A DNA stretch of 64,000 nt from AWTP1-13 sp963827545 (GTDB lineage Bacteria; Pseudomonadota; Alphaproteobacteria; Rhizobiales; Hyphomicrobiaceae). The notes under the pieces are model-generated. The model had not been told where the DNA came from and searched no databases. It saw only the letters and a list, made by a program, of their open reading frames with translations. Below are positions 46,314-55,608 of this stretch, in pieces. The stretch lies in the NCBI GenBank assembly GCA_963827545.1, contig CAWHBI010000017.1:1-64000 (forward strand). Direction: 5' to 3'. The translations under genes and the position numbers were made by a program. Position 1 is the first letter of the stretch; every line of letters begins with the position of its first letter.

Positions 46314-47564
46314 TCACGCCTCCCCCGTCGAGCTTCGCGCACATCGCGCGCCGGCGGCCGCATGCGCTTCACCTCCAGGTTGAACACGCGCGCCGCGTTG
46401 AGCCCCAGGATGTTGCGTTTGCGCCTGCTCGGAGAGGAACGGGATGGTGGTGATCGAGCTCGGCGGATCGAAGTCCCAGTGCGGCCAGTCGGAGGCGAAC
46501 AGGAGCTGCGTCTCCGCATGCATGGCATGGAAGGTCGCCTCCAGCAGCTTCATGTTGGTCTTCTCCAGCGGCTGGCTCGTGAAGTACATCTCGCGGATGT
46601 ATTCGCTCGGCGGCCGCTTGAGCATGGGTGCCTCGCACACCCGCATCATGAACTCGTGGTCGAGCCGCTGCATGATGAACGGGACCCAGGCGAGCCCGCT
46701 CTCCACCCACACCACCTTGAGCTTGGGGAAGCGCTCGGGCAGCCCGTTGATCACCCAGTTGGTCAGGTGGATCAGGCTGTAGTGCACGAACGAAATGGCG
46801 TGCATCGAGATGAATCGGTTGAGCTGCAGGAACGACGGGTCGCCCCAGTGGAAGCCCGAATGGAAGGCCAGTGGCTTGCCCAGCTCCTCGATCATTGCAT
46901 AGAGCTTCATGTACTGATCGTGGTGGACGGGCTTGTTGCGGGTGGCGGTGACCGCGAAGCCGATGACGCCCTTGGCGTCGCCGAAGTCCCTGACGATGTC
47001 GATGCAGGCCTTGGGCGTATTGAAGGGCAGGTAGAGCAGCCCCTTGATGCGCTCGTCATCGGGCAGGATGCGCTCGATCAGCCAGCGGTTGTAAGCGCGG
47101 CCGACGGCGGCCTCGATGTCGTCCTGCGGGTGCATGCCGAGCACCAGCATCGGGGTGGGGAACACCACCTGGTAGTCGAGGCCCATCGCATCCATGGAGC
47201 GGCGCGCCAGCTCGGTGAAGTGATGGCATTCGCTGCCGTCGACCGCCTCGGCCAGCGCCAGCTGGTGGGGAATGCGGCCGTAGACGTTCTGGTAGAGCGT
47301 GCCGGGCTGGGCGTTGAGCAGCGCTGTCGTGGTGCCCGGGCGTGATTGCATCGCCTGGCCCATCTGGCGGATGACGTCGTTGTCGATGCGCTCGATGATC
47401 TCCGGCCAGAACTGCGTCTCGGTGACGTGCGCGTCGATGTCGACGAGAAAGTAGTCCTCCAGCTGCTCGGCCTGCATGGTGGCATGCGAGAGGATATCGC
47501 GCGTGTCCGTCTTGATCGTGATCTCGGGGAGCTCTTTGACTTTGCCTGCCGTTCGCTGCTGCAT
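46314..47564 (-). pseudogene. Amidohydrolase family 2 (metal-dependent TIM-barrel) protein, frameshifted at the C-terminus
   Basis: This is an amidohydrolase-2 protein of the ACMSD/decarboxylase-hydrolase type. It has DIDAHVTETQFWPEI (metal-binding DxH variant), GLLYLPFNTPKACIDIV, LAFHSGFHW, FPKLKVVWVESGLAWVPFIMQRLDHEF and LLFASDWPHWDFDPP with the metal Asp. Near 46422 one extra base (CAGGCGCAAACGC) shifts the frame; the restored frame reads KRNILGLNAARVFNLEV, the expected ending. The start is MQQRTAGKV at 47564. With the Rieske gene it suggests ring-cleavage-type catabolism. Confidence 0.85.
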
Positions 47565-47777
47565 CGCAGGTTCTCCTTGGGTGTGCGCGGCGCGCCCGTC
47601 CTTGCGATGCACGACTGTATATCGAGGCGCCGCCAGAACGGGCATCAATTCTGCCGCAAGTCGTCGTGCATCGATCACACGCGGCCGGCGGCGTGGCGCC
47701 CGGTTTGCGGGCGGCTGTCAAAGGCGCGCAGCCTTGTACTATCGTGCCGTTTCTGCCGACGACGAAGGAGGGCTGCC

Positions 47778-48983
47778 GTGAAGGTCACCGCCATCGAGAC
47801 GATCCGGGTCGCCGAGTTCCCCAACCTGCTGTGGGTGCAGGTGCACACGGACGAGGGATTGATCGGCCTCGGCGAGACATTCTACGGCCCCGAGGCGGCC
47901 GAGGCGCACATCCACGGCATCATCGCGACGGCGCTGCTGGGCCGCGACCCGCGCAACATCGAGGGCATCCAGGGCGCTTTGACGGGCTACGTCGGCTTTG
48001 CATCGGCGAGCGCGGAGATGCGCGGCCGCTCGGCCATCGACATCGCGCTGTGGGACATCCTCGGCCAGGCGGCGAACATGCCGCTGTGCGACCTGCTCGG
48101 CGGGCGCGTGCGCGATCAGATCAAGGTCTACAACACCTGCGCGGGATACTCCTATGTGCAGACCAGGCCGACCCAGGGCACGGCCAACTTCGGCCTCGAC
48201 GCGACGAGGGGCCAGTACGAGGACCTCGACGCCTTCCTCAATCGCGCCGACGAGCTGGCGCTCTCGCTCATCGAGCAGGGCATCGACGCCATGAAGATCT
48301 GGCCGCTCGACTACGCGGCCGAGGCGTCGCAGGGATACTGGATCTCCGCCGCGGACCTGAAGAAGGGCCTGCTGCCGTTCGAGAAGATCCGCAAGGCCTG
48401 CGGCGACCGGATGGAAGTCGCCTACGAGCTGCACTCGCTGTGGAGCCGGCCGCAGGCGATCAGGATCGCGCAGGCCCTGGAGGACTATGCGCCCATGTGG
48501 GTGGAGGACCCGGTGTTCATGGAGCATATGACGTCGATCGGCGAGGTGGCGCGCGCGACGCGCTCGCCGATTGCGGTGGGCGAGACCCGCGGGGGCCGCG
48601 CCGACTTCCGCTATCTGCTGGAGCTCGAAGCCCTGTCGATGCTGATCATGGACGTCACCTGGTGCGGCGGCGTCTCGGAAGCCAGGAAGATCGCCGCCAT
48701 GGCCGAGCCCTATCAGACGCCGGTCGCCTTTCACGATTGCACCGGGCCGGTGGCGTTGACGGTGTCGACGCACCTGGCGCTGAACACGCGCAATTGCTGG
48801 GTGCAGGAGATGGTGCGCGCCTTCTACTACGGATGGTACCACCGCTTCGTGACCGAGCTGCCGCCGGTCGCAAACGGCATGATCACGGTGCCGAAGGGCG
48901 TGGGCCTCGGCACAAGGCTCGATCCCAAGGTGCTCGAACGCGAGGATGCCAGGGTCCGGCGCACCACGGCGAAAGACGTTTGA
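47778..48983 (+). CDS. Mandelate racemase/muconate lactonizing enzyme family protein
   Basis: This 401-aa enolase-superfamily enzyme starts at a GTG (VKVTAIETIRVAEFPN) behind GAAGGAG. It has the N-terminal capping domain and a barrel with MKIWPLD (catalytic Lys strand), VAYELHSLW, WVEDPV, VGETRGG and MDVTWCGGVSEARK. The FHDCTGP segment supplies the His typical of the mandelate racemase subgroup. Such enzymes dehydrate sugar acids or racemise hydroxy acids. It is divergent from the amidohydrolase gene. Confidence 0.9.
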   Translation: MKVTAIETIRVAEFPNLLWVQVHTDEGLIGLGETFYGPEAAEAHIHGIIATALLGRDPRNIEGIQGALTGYVGFASASAEMRGRSAIDIALWDILGQAANMPLCDLLGGRVRDQIKVYNTCAGYSYVQTRPTQGTANFGLDATRGQYEDLDAFLNRADELALSLIEQGIDAMKIWPLDYAAEASQGYWISAADLKKGLLPFEKIRKACGDRMEVAYELHSLWSRPQAIRIAQALEDYAPMWVEDPVFMEHMTSIGEVARATRSPIAVGETRGGRADFRYLLELEALSMLIMDVTWCGGVSEARKIAAMAEPYQTPVAFHDCTGPVALTVSTHLALNTRNCWVQEMVRAFYYGWYHRFVTELPPVANGMITVPKGVGLGTRLDPKVLEREDARVRRTTAKDV

Positions 48984-49102
48984 GCCTGTCCCTTGGCGGG
49001 CAGGCCCGGCCGCCGGGTGCAGCCGCAATGCGTTAACGGGCGTTTAGCAATCCTTTAGGCCGCTCTGGCAAGCTCGCCTTGCGCTGACAATGGGAGAGTT
49101 GC

Positions 49103-49960
49103 ATGCGGCTGCCCGACCCCAAGATCATCCTGTTCAACGCCGCCGCCGTGGTGGTGACGGCGGCCGCCGTGTTCGCGGCCGTGAAATCCATGCTGGTGCC
49201 GCCGACCGCGGCGCCCTGCAGCGAGCGCTACCTCAATATGACGGCGTTCGCCCTGGAGCGCGGCGGCGTCCTGCTCACCGCCGCCGAGCTGCAGGCCGCA
49301 GTCGCCGGCCGCGATGCCGGCGTGATCGACAATGTCGCCATCGCCCGGGTGGACGACGCGCCCGCCCCGCTCGCCATGGCCGTGAGCCTGCCGAAGGGCT
49401 CCGCGTCGCCTCACGCGGCCTCCGGCGCCAGGGGCGGCGTCAGCTTCCCGTGGGAGCCGCGCGCGCTCGCGGGCAAGACCAGCGCGTGCCTGAGCTATCA
49501 CGTGCGCCTTGCCGCGGACTTCGATTTCAACCGCGGCGGAGCGCTGCCGGGCCTCGCCGGTGCGGAAGCGGGTGAGCGCGGCGACAGGTTCCTCGCCAGG
49601 CTCGCGTGGCGGCCGAACGCGGCGGGCGGCGTGACCCTGCGCGTTAGCGATGGCGGCGTGGCGCGCACCATGGTGGCCGAGCGATCGAGCTTCGATTTCC
49701 CGCGCGGGCGCTGGGTGAGGCTCGAGCAGGAGGTGGTGCTCAACACCCCCAAGGCGAACGACGGAACCTTGCGGGTGTGGGTCGATGGCGCCCTGGTGAT
49801 CGAGCGGAACGATATCGCGTATCGGGCGAAGTCGGACGTGAGCCTCACCGGCGTCTCGGCCGACGTCTACTACGGCACCGAGGATGGCCGCGAAGGCGCA
49901 CCCCGCGACACCAAGGTGTGGCTGTCGCCGTTCGAGGTGCGGTGGCAGCAAGGCGGATAA
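49103..49960 (+). CDS. Membrane-anchored polysaccharide-lyase-14-like protein
   Basis: This 285-aa protein has one N-terminal helix (IILFNAAAVVVTAAAVFAAVKSML). A probable periplasmic beta-jelly-roll domain follows: VSFPWEPRALAGKTSACLSYHVRLAADFDFNRGGALPGLAG, then WVRLEQEVVLNTPKANDGTLRVWVDGALVIE. This pattern is typical of the polysaccharide lyase 14-like fold (PGL.G loop). The activity is unproven, and similar proteins are annotated as hypothetical. A GGGAG site precedes the ATG. It is followed by the parS site. Confidence 0.65.
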   Translation: MRLPDPKIILFNAAAVVVTAAAVFAAVKSMLVPPTAAPCSERYLNMTAFALERGGVLLTAAELQAAVAGRDAGVIDNVAIARVDDAPAPLAMAVSLPKGSASPHAASGARGGVSFPWEPRALAGKTSACLSYHVRLAADFDFNRGGALPGLAGAEAGERGDRFLARLAWRPNAAGGVTLRVSDGGVARTMVAERSSFDFPRGRWVRLEQEVVLNTPKANDGTLRVWVDGALVIERNDIAYRAKSDVSLTGVSADVYYGTEDGREGAPRDTKVWLSPFEVRWQQGG

Positions 49961-50038
49961 GCGCGGACACCTTCGCTGGTCCATTTCTGAACGCCGATCG
50001 GCGCGTAACCAACCATCGCGCTGTTAACCATGAGCCAT

Positions 50039-50054
50039 TGTTTCACGTGAAACA
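50039..50054. promoter_or_regulatory. parS: parS centromere site (ParB-binding)
   Basis: TGTTTCACGTGAAACA is a perfect 16-bp palindrome identical to the consensus chromosomal parS sequence recognised by ParB. It lies in the 114-bp space between convergent genes ending at 49960 and 50075. ParB nucleates here and spreads to load SMC and segregate the origin. I see no second copy in the window and no parAB, gidAB or dnaA genes. Confidence 0.88.
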
Positions 50055-50074
50055 TTTTGGGGCGAGGCAGGTCG

Positions 50075-51085
50075 CTACCCGCCAGCCAGCACCCGCACCT
50101 CGGCCAGCAGTTTCGCGTCGACCCTGATGCCCTCACGTGCCGCCCTCTCGCGCAACGCGAGGCGCCGCGACCCGGGCAAACGCGCGCCGCCGCTGCCTTC
50201 GATCATGCCGGCAAGCGCCGCCATGCGTTCGGCGAACACGTCGGCGCCGGCAAATCCGGCCGGATCGATGGCGATCAGGAGTTGACCCACTCCCGGCGGC
50301 GCGCCCTCCGCGTCGAAGAAAGAGCTGGCCTCGAAGCCGAACCTGGCGCCGGTCAATGCGACGGCCAGCACCTCCACCATCAGCGCCAGCGCCGCGCCCT
50401 TGGCACCGCCGATCGGCGACAACGCACCTTTGAGGGCGGCGGCGGCATCCATGGTCGGCACCCCGTGCTCGTCGACCGCCCAGCCTGCGGGAATGGGCTC
50501 GCCCTTCTGCGCCGCGGTGAGAAGCTTGCCCCGCGCCACCTGGCTCAGCGCCAGGTCGACGACGAGGGGCGGCCGACCTTGCAGCGGCGCGGCGAAGGCG
50601 ATCGGGTTGGTGCCGAAGACGGGCCGGCTGCCGCCCCACGGCGCCATCGCCTTGGGCGTGTTGCCGAAGGCCAGGGCCACCATGCCGGCCTCCGACAACC
50701 GCTCCACATGCCGGCCAGCGACGCCGAAATGGTGCGAGCGCATGAAGCCGGCAGCGGCAACGCTGCTGGTCTTGGCCAGATCGGGCAGGCGTGCAATTGC
50801 CAGATCGAACGCTGCATAGGCGAAGCCGTTCTTGACGTCGATCATCACGCTGCCTGGCCGCGTCTGGCGCACTTCTGGCACTGCCCGGCCGTCGACCTTG
50901 CCAGATTTGGCCTGCGCCGCGTAGCTCGGCACGCGCGACAGGCCGTGCCCGATCTGGCCGTCGATCTCCGCCTGGGTCAGCGCGCGCGCCACGGAGCGCG
51001 CATTAGTCTCGGAGGTGTTGGAGGCAACCAGCGCGGCGGCGATTAAGACCTCCAGTTCGGTCGCGCCGATTATCGCCTCCTTCAT
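50075..51085 (-). CDS. LDH2/MDH2-family dehydrogenase (ComC-like sulfolactate dehydrogenase candidate)
   Basis: This 336-aa protein of the type-2 malate/L-lactate dehydrogenase family has IGHGLSRVPSYAAQ, SHHFGVAGRHVERLSEAGMVALAFGNTPKAMAPWGG, FGTNPIAFAAP and SPIGGAKGAALALMVEVLA. The family reduces 2-oxo acids with NAD(P)H and includes ComC, which interconverts sulfopyruvate and (R)-sulfolactate. Its position on the same strand as suyAB supports that role here; the family alone does not prove it. Confidence 0.85.
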   Translation of the reverse strand: MKEAIIGATELEVLIAAALVASNTSETNARSVARALTQAEIDGQIGHGLSRVPSYAAQAKSGKVDGRAVPEVRQTRPGSVMIDVKNGFAYAAFDLAIARLPDLAKTSSVAAAGFMRSHHFGVAGRHVERLSEAGMVALAFGNTPKAMAPWGGSRPVFGTNPIAFAAPLQGRPPLVVDLALSQVARGKLLTAAQKGEPIPAGWAVDEHGVPTMDAAAALKGALSPIGGAKGAALALMVEVLAVALTGARFGFEASSFFDAEGAPPGVGQLLIAIDPAGFAGADVFAERMAALAGMIEGSGGARLPGSRRLALRERAAREGIRVDAKLLAEVRVLAGG

Positions 51086-51125
51086 CGAGTCCCCCGCCGA
51101 CCTTGTTCCCGTGGCGCCCCCTCAG

Positions 51126-51731
51126 TCAAACTCCGGCCGCTTGCGCATCCTTGCAAACATTCTTCGGCCCCAGGTCGATTGAGTAGCGCAGCCGCGGCTC
51201 CTCACCATAGCGGCGATCGACGAATGCCTCCACGAAGCGTCCGCCGTTGGCCTCGATCACGCGGCCGGAGGCGACATTGCCGTTGTCGGTCGTGATCTCG
51301 AGCCGGCGCAGGCCGACCTCGTAAGCCTCGCCCAGCATCAGGCGCAGCGCCTCGGTCGCATAGCCGCGGCGGCGTTTCCAGGGCACCACTGCATACCCGA
51401 TATGGCCCAGCACATGACCGGGGAGCGCATCGGTGCCAGGCTGCCAGCGCAGCCCGATCTGGCCGGCGAACTCGCCGTCCCACATCCAGCGAACGCGGCT
51501 CGGCAGCTTGGGCACCTCGCTGCCGTCTGGAAGCTTGACGGTGCCGGTCTGGCTGAGGACCGAGGCCACAAACCCTTCCGGGTCCCTGCGGATGGCGGCC
51601 AGGTGCTCGGCACTCACATCTCTCACATTGTTTGGCGACCAGCCGCGTGCCAGGGCCTCCGCGTAGCCGGGCAGCAGCTCGATGCTCGGTTCGAGCAGCC
51701 GCAAACGCGCACACGGCTCGGGGGCGGGCAT
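51126..51731 (-). CDS. GNAT-family N-acetyltransferase (RimJ/RimL-like)
   Basis: This 201-aa protein has the GNAT core in the middle: LGHIGYAVVPWKRRRGYATEALRLMLGEAYEVGLRRLEITTDNGNVASGRVIEANGGRFVE. The C-terminal YGEEPRLRYSIDL is typical of this YkkB/RimJ-like subgroup. It lies between suyB and the dehydrogenase gene on the same strand. No specific substrate can be named. Confidence 0.88.
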   Translation of the reverse strand: MPAPEPCARLRLLEPSIELLPGYAEALARGWSPNNVRDVSAEHLAAIRRDPEGFVASVLSQTGTVKLPDGSEVPKLPSRVRWMWDGEFAGQIGLRWQPGTDALPGHVLGHIGYAVVPWKRRRGYATEALRLMLGEAYEVGLRRLEITTDNGNVASGRVIEANGGRFVEAFVDRRYGEEPRLRYSIDLGPKNVCKDAQAAGV

Positions 51732-51754
51732 CGGTCACGAGCGCCGGGATGACA

Positions 51755-52960
51755 TCACGCACTCCGATACAGCTTGGTCATCACGAACTCGCGGTGACCC
51801 AGCGCTTCGGCCGCTGTCAGTCGCCCGTTGGCGGTGCGGATGATCATGTCGATCAGCGCATCGCCGGCCGTGTCCAGTGTCAGCTCGCGGCGCAGGATGC
51901 CCGACACGTCGAGGTCGATGTGCTCGGCCATGGTGCGCACCGTCTTCGGGTTGCCCGAGATCTTGATGACCGGAACGATGGGGTTGCCGATGATGTTGCC
52001 CTGACCGGTCGGGAAGGTGTGCACGACGTAGCCACTCGCCGCCATCAGCGTCACGCATTCGGCCGCGGCCGACGAGGTGTCCATGTAGTAGAGCCCTGGG
52101 CCCGCAGCCGGCGCCTCCGCCGGCTCCAGCACCTCGATGTACTTGCATTTGCGACCGATCTTCTCGAGGTTGCCCAGCGCCTTCTCCTCGATGGTGGTGA
52201 GGCCGCCGGCAATGTTGCCCTTGGTCGGCTGGCTGTCTGATAGGTCATCGACCTTGTGCGCCTCGATCACCTCGTCCTGGTAGGCCTGGAACACCTTCAT
52301 CCATTTTTCGCCGATCTTGGCATTGATGGCGCGCGCCTTGGCGATATGCTCGGCGCCCGTGATCTCTGAGGTTTCTCCGAAGCAGCCGTAGATGCCCTTG
52401 GGGATCAGCTTGTCGTACATGTTGCCGACGGTCGGGCAGGAGGAAAGGCCCGTCGTCGTGTCGCTCTCGCCGCACTTGGTCGAGACCCAGAGATCCTCGA
52501 TGCCGCATTCCACGCGCTCGAGCTCGGATGCCCGTTGCACGAATTCCTTGGCCTTATAGGAGGCCTTGGCGACGGTGGCGATATCTCCGTGCCCCTCGAT
52601 GCCGAAGCCCACCACCGGCTTGCCGGTCCTGGCAATGCCGTCCACCACGCGCTTGGTCCAGCTGTCCTCGATGCCGATGACCACCACCGCGGCAACGTTG
52701 GGGTTGGAGCCGGTGCCAATGAGCGTGCGGAAAAACAGAGCGAGATCGGCTCCGAACTGCAGCCGGCCGTAGGCATGCGGCAGCGCCATGGTGCCCTTGA
52801 TGTTGTTGGCGACGGCTTCGCAGGCCGCGTTCGACAGGTCGTCGAGCGGCAGGATGACCACGTGGTTGCGGACGCCGACGCGCCCGTTCTCGCGCCGCCA
52901 CCCGTGAAAGCTCAAGTTGCGCCTGGACCTGCTGCTCTTGCCATTCGCCTTCGCTGCCAT
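51755..52960 (-). CDS. suyB: SuyB-like (2R)-sulfolactate sulfo-lyase large subunit (UxaA family)
   Basis: This 401-aa protein of the altronate dehydratase/sulfolactate lyase large-subunit family has GWRRENGRVGVRNHVVILPLDDLSNAA, STKCGESDTTTGLSSCPTVGNMYDKLIPKG and VVHTFPTGQGNIIGNPIVPVIKISGNP. SuyAB removes sulfite from (2R)-sulfolactate, giving pyruvate. A small subunit ending EHVHVQNLKTKRW, close to SuyA, precedes it. I start at MAAKANGKS (52960); starts at 52972/52975 overlap suyA. Altronate dehydratase is the alternative. Confidence 0.8.
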   Translation of the reverse strand: MAAKANGKSSRSRRNLSFHGWRRENGRVGVRNHVVILPLDDLSNAACEAVANNIKGTMALPHAYGRLQFGADLALFFRTLIGTGSNPNVAAVVVIGIEDSWTKRVVDGIARTGKPVVGFGIEGHGDIATVAKASYKAKEFVQRASELERVECGIEDLWVSTKCGESDTTTGLSSCPTVGNMYDKLIPKGIYGCFGETSEITGAEHIAKARAINAKIGEKWMKVFQAYQDEVIEAHKVDDLSDSQPTKGNIAGGLTTIEEKALGNLEKIGRKCKYIEVLEPAEAPAAGPGLYYMDTSSAAAECVTLMAASGYVVHTFPTGQGNIIGNPIVPVIKISGNPKTVRTMAEHIDLDVSGILRRELTLDTAGDALIDMIIRTANGRLTAAEALGHREFVMTKLYRSA

Positions 52961-52971
52961 CCCTGCCCCCA

Positions 52972-53259
52972 TCACCAGCGCTTCGTCTTCAGGTTCTGCA
53001 CGTGGACGTGCTCGCCCACGCCCACGTCGGCAACAATCTTGCCGATGTCCTCACCGTACTTGACGACGGTGTCGCCCTTCCTGAGCGCCTTGAGGGCCAC
53101 CTTGTGCCCGATCGGAATGTCCTGCTTCGCCCTCAGCTTGAGCGCCTCGTCGCTCTCGGTGATGACGCCCAGCATGCTGGTGCCGGCCTTCAGTCCTTCC
53201 ACCACTATGACGCCCACGTTGTCCTTTGGGCTATGAACCAGAAAATGCGGTGCGGCCAA
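52972..53259 (-). CDS. suyA: SuyA-like sulfolactate sulfo-lyase small subunit (SAF domain)
   Basis: This 95-aa SAF-domain protein reads PHFLVHSPKDNVGVIVVEGLKAGTSMLGVI, then LRAKQDIPIGHKVALKALRKGDTVVKYGEDIGK and the ending GEHVHVQNLKTKRW, which closely matches SuyA small subunits. The start is the TTG at 53259 behind GGGGGAGAA; the longer frame adds Arg/Lys-rich residues overlapping the promoter. It leads suyB by 11 bases and diverges from a GntR-family gene. Confidence 0.82.
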   Translation of the reverse strand: MAAPHFLVHSPKDNVGVIVVEGLKAGTSMLGVITESDEALKLRAKQDIPIGHKVALKALRKGDTVVKYGEDIGKIVADVGVGEHVHVQNLKTKRW

Positions 53260-53380
53260 GATTCTCCCCCCTCTGTGTTTCAGTCGACGGCGCTTCTGTG
53301 ATATAGAGCACAATACTCATATAAGTGCCGGACCATACTCCCAGCGCATAACGCATTTTGACGCAACGGGATTGCACAAC

Positions 53381-54109
53381 ATGGCTCCGGCTGAAAACAA
53401 TGACATTGGGCGCCCGCTTTATATCCAGGTGCGCGATCAGCTGATAGAGCGCATCCGCACCGGTGCCTGGAAGCCGGGGCAGCTCATTCCTAACGAATTC
53501 CTGCTCGGTGCCGAATTCAAGGTGAGCCAGGGTACCGCCCGCAAGGCGCTGGCGGCGCTGGCCGAGCTGAACCTCGTGGTGCGCCGGCAGGGACTAGGCA
53601 CGTTCGTCTTCGAGCACACCCCTGCGCATGTGCTGTTCCGCTTCTTCTACATCTTCGACGACAAGCATGCCCAGATCATTCCCAAGAGCAAGCCCGCACG
53701 GCCGGTCATCGCCCGGGCGAACGCGACCGAGCGCGCCAAGCTGTGGCTCGGCAAGAACGCCAAGGTGCTCCGCATTTCCCGCCTGCGCAGCCGCAAAGGC
53801 AAGCCGTTCATCGCCGAGAGAATCAGCGTGCCCGCTGCGCTGCTTCCAGGCCTTGCCGAGCACGATGAGCTTCCCAACACGCTCTACGATCTCTACCAGA
53901 AATCCTACGGAATCATGGTGATGAGAGCGGAGGAACGCGTCACCGCCGTCGCCGCCGATCGGCCGACGGCCAAGGCACTGGGCATCGCACCCGGCACCCC
54001 GCTCCTCAAGATCGATCGCATCGCCTTTGCGCTCGACGACCAGCCGGTCGAGTGGCGCGTCAGCCTCTGCCACCTCGTGAAGGCCCACTATCTCGCCCGC
54101 CTCAAGTGA
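53381..54109 (+). CDS. GntR-family regulator with UTRA domain
   Basis: This 242-aa protein has a winged-helix start (RPLYIQVRDQLIERIRTGAWKPGQLIPNEFLLGAEFKVSQGTARKALAALAELNLV) and a UTRA sensor domain to the end. It is divergent from suyAB with about 120 bases between, so it probably controls that operon. The ATG at 53381 is preferred; a TTG at 53372 is possible. The intergenic region contains ACTCATATAAGT, an imperfect palindrome that might be an operator or a -10 box. Confidence 0.88.
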   Translation: MAPAENNDIGRPLYIQVRDQLIERIRTGAWKPGQLIPNEFLLGAEFKVSQGTARKALAALAELNLVVRRQGLGTFVFEHTPAHVLFRFFYIFDDKHAQIIPKSKPARPVIARANATERAKLWLGKNAKVLRISRLRSRKGKPFIAERISVPAALLPGLAEHDELPNTLYDLYQKSYGIMVMRAEERVTAVAADRPTAKALGIAPGTPLLKIDRIAFALDDQPVEWRVSLCHLVKAHYLARLK

Positions 54110-54144
54110 GCCCAAAAACCGCACGTCGTATCTCACTTGAAATT

Positions 54145-54525
54145 TCAAGGCGCGAAAAAGCAAAAACCCAGCCATATCGCCAGCGCGGCCGATGCCGACC
54201 AGATCAAGGCAATTACGAAGGCAGCAGTGCGGCTTACCGGTCTCTCGGACGCAAAGGCGGCTGCGGCTCGGTGCTCGGCCATTATGTTCGATGGAATCAG
54301 ATTAACCACCGCCAGAATGCCGAGCGGCACTATTACAACGTCATCGAGGTAGCCCAGGATCGGGACGAAATCCGGGATGAGGTCGATGGGGGAGAGCGCA
54401 TATCCGGCCACGCAGAGCGCCAGCGCCTTCGCGTACCATGACACACGCGGGTCCAGAGCTGCCAAGTAGATCGCGTGCGTGTCGCGCTTGATCGTGCTCG
54501 CCCAACCTTTCAGCTTGCCGGCCAT
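54145..54525 (-). CDS. YkvA family (DUF1232) membrane protein
   Basis: This 126-aa protein carries the DUF1232 signature YLAALDPRVSWYAKALALCVAGYALSPIDLIPDFVPILGYLDDVVIVPLGI. A second hydrophobic helix (AAFVIALIWSASAALAIWLGFCFF) is at the C-terminus. The ATG at 54525 (MAGKLKGWA) is taken; the longer frame upstream is the antisense of the SDR gene. The function of the family is unknown. Confidence 0.85.
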   Translation of the reverse strand: MAGKLKGWASTIKRDTHAIYLAALDPRVSWYAKALALCVAGYALSPIDLIPDFVPILGYLDDVVIVPLGILAVVNLIPSNIMAEHRAAAAFASERPVSRTAAFVIALIWSASAALAIWLGFCFFAP

Positions 54526-54616
54526 TTGCAAGAAACAACGTTGAGCCTGAGGCGCGCTGATTTGTCTCGCCGCTCGCGCCGCGTATAACATGGCCCGACA
54601 CACGCGGAATGGGCAA

Positions 54617-55387
54617 ATGCCAAGGGATCTGCTCTCGCTCACGGGCAAGACGGCGCTCGTCACCGGGGCCTCCTCCGGCTTTGGCTGGCACTTCGCCCAC
54701 GTCCTGGCGGGGGCCGGAGCCAAGGTGGCGCTTGCCGCGCGCCGGCTCGACCGCCTCGAGACGCTGGCGGCGGAAATCCGGGAAAAGGGCAGCCAGGCGG
54801 CGACCGTCGCGCTCGATGTCACCGATCGCGCCTCCGTCACCCGCGCCCTCGCAGCGGCCGAGACGGCCCTTGGGCCGGTGACCATCCTCATCAACAACGC
54901 CGGCGTGCCCGCAGGGTCCTATTTCCTGAAGATGAGCGAGGAGGACTGGCGCGGCGTCATGGCCGTCAACCTCGACGGCGTTTTCCGGGTCGGCCAGGAA
55001 GCGGCGCGGCGCATGTCGGAGAACCGCACCGGCGGCTCCATCATCAACATCGCCTCCATCCTGGGCTTCGGCGCCATCAAGTCGCTCGCCTCATACGCCG
55101 CCTCCAAGGCGGCGGTGATAAGCCTCACCAAGTCCATGGCGCTGGAGCTGGCGCGCGACAGCATCCGCGTCAACGCGCTGGCGCCCGGCTACTTCTCGAC
55201 CGAGTTCAACGATGCCTTTCTTGCCAGCGACGCCGGCAAGCGCCTCTTGTCGCGCGTGCCGATGGGTCGCGCGGGACGCCTGGAGGAACTCGACGGGGCG
55301 CTGCTGCTGCTCGCCTCCGACGCCGGCGCCTTCATGACCGGCAGCGTGATCACGATCGACGGCGGCCACCTGCTCGCCATGGGATGA
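54617..55387 (+). CDS. Short-chain dehydrogenase/reductase
   Basis: This 256-aa classical SDR has TGASSGFGWHFA (NAD(P) loop), LINNAGVPAGS, SIINIASILGFG with catalytic Ser and YAASKAAV with catalytic Tyr/Lys. It ends SVITIDGGHLLAMG. The start is MPRDLLSL at 54617 or an ATG 27 bases upstream. It precedes the acyl-CoA ligase gene on the same strand, with a repeat between, so a shared acyl-CoA pathway is plausible. Confidence 0.92.
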   Translation: MPRDLLSLTGKTALVTGASSGFGWHFAHVLAGAGAKVALAARRLDRLETLAAEIREKGSQAATVALDVTDRASVTRALAAAETALGPVTILINNAGVPAGSYFLKMSEEDWRGVMAVNLDGVFRVGQEAARRMSENRTGGSIINIASILGFGAIKSLASYAASKAAVISLTKSMALELARDSIRVNALAPGYFSTEFNDAFLASDAGKRLLSRVPMGRAGRLEELDGALLLLASDAGAFMTGSVITIDGGHLLAMG

Positions 55388-55390
55388 CCG

Positions 55391-55503
55391 ATGTCATCCC
55401 GGGCCTTGCCTGCACCGGCGAAGGCCGGTGTGCCCGGGATCCACCGGGCCTCCAGCTCCGGAGCCCGCGGATGGCTGGATACCGGGGACAAGCCCCGGTA
55501 TGA
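55391..55503. repeat. Palindromic GTCATCCCGG-type repeat between SDR and ligase genes
   Basis: GTCATCCCGGGC at the left and GGGACAAGCCCCGGTATGACA at the right are inverted. Nested hairpins lie between (ACCGGCGAAGGCCGGT and GGATCCACCGGGCC...). It starts 3 bases after the SDR stop. A related copy is at 60991. Confidence 0.7.
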
Positions 55504-55608
55504 CAAGTTATGGCGACGATCCGCTCTCCAATTGGCGATGGCAGCAACGGCGAGCATACGACATGACAACCGAGAGGTCCGAATTGCGCAAGCAGCGCGG
55601 CGAACTAC

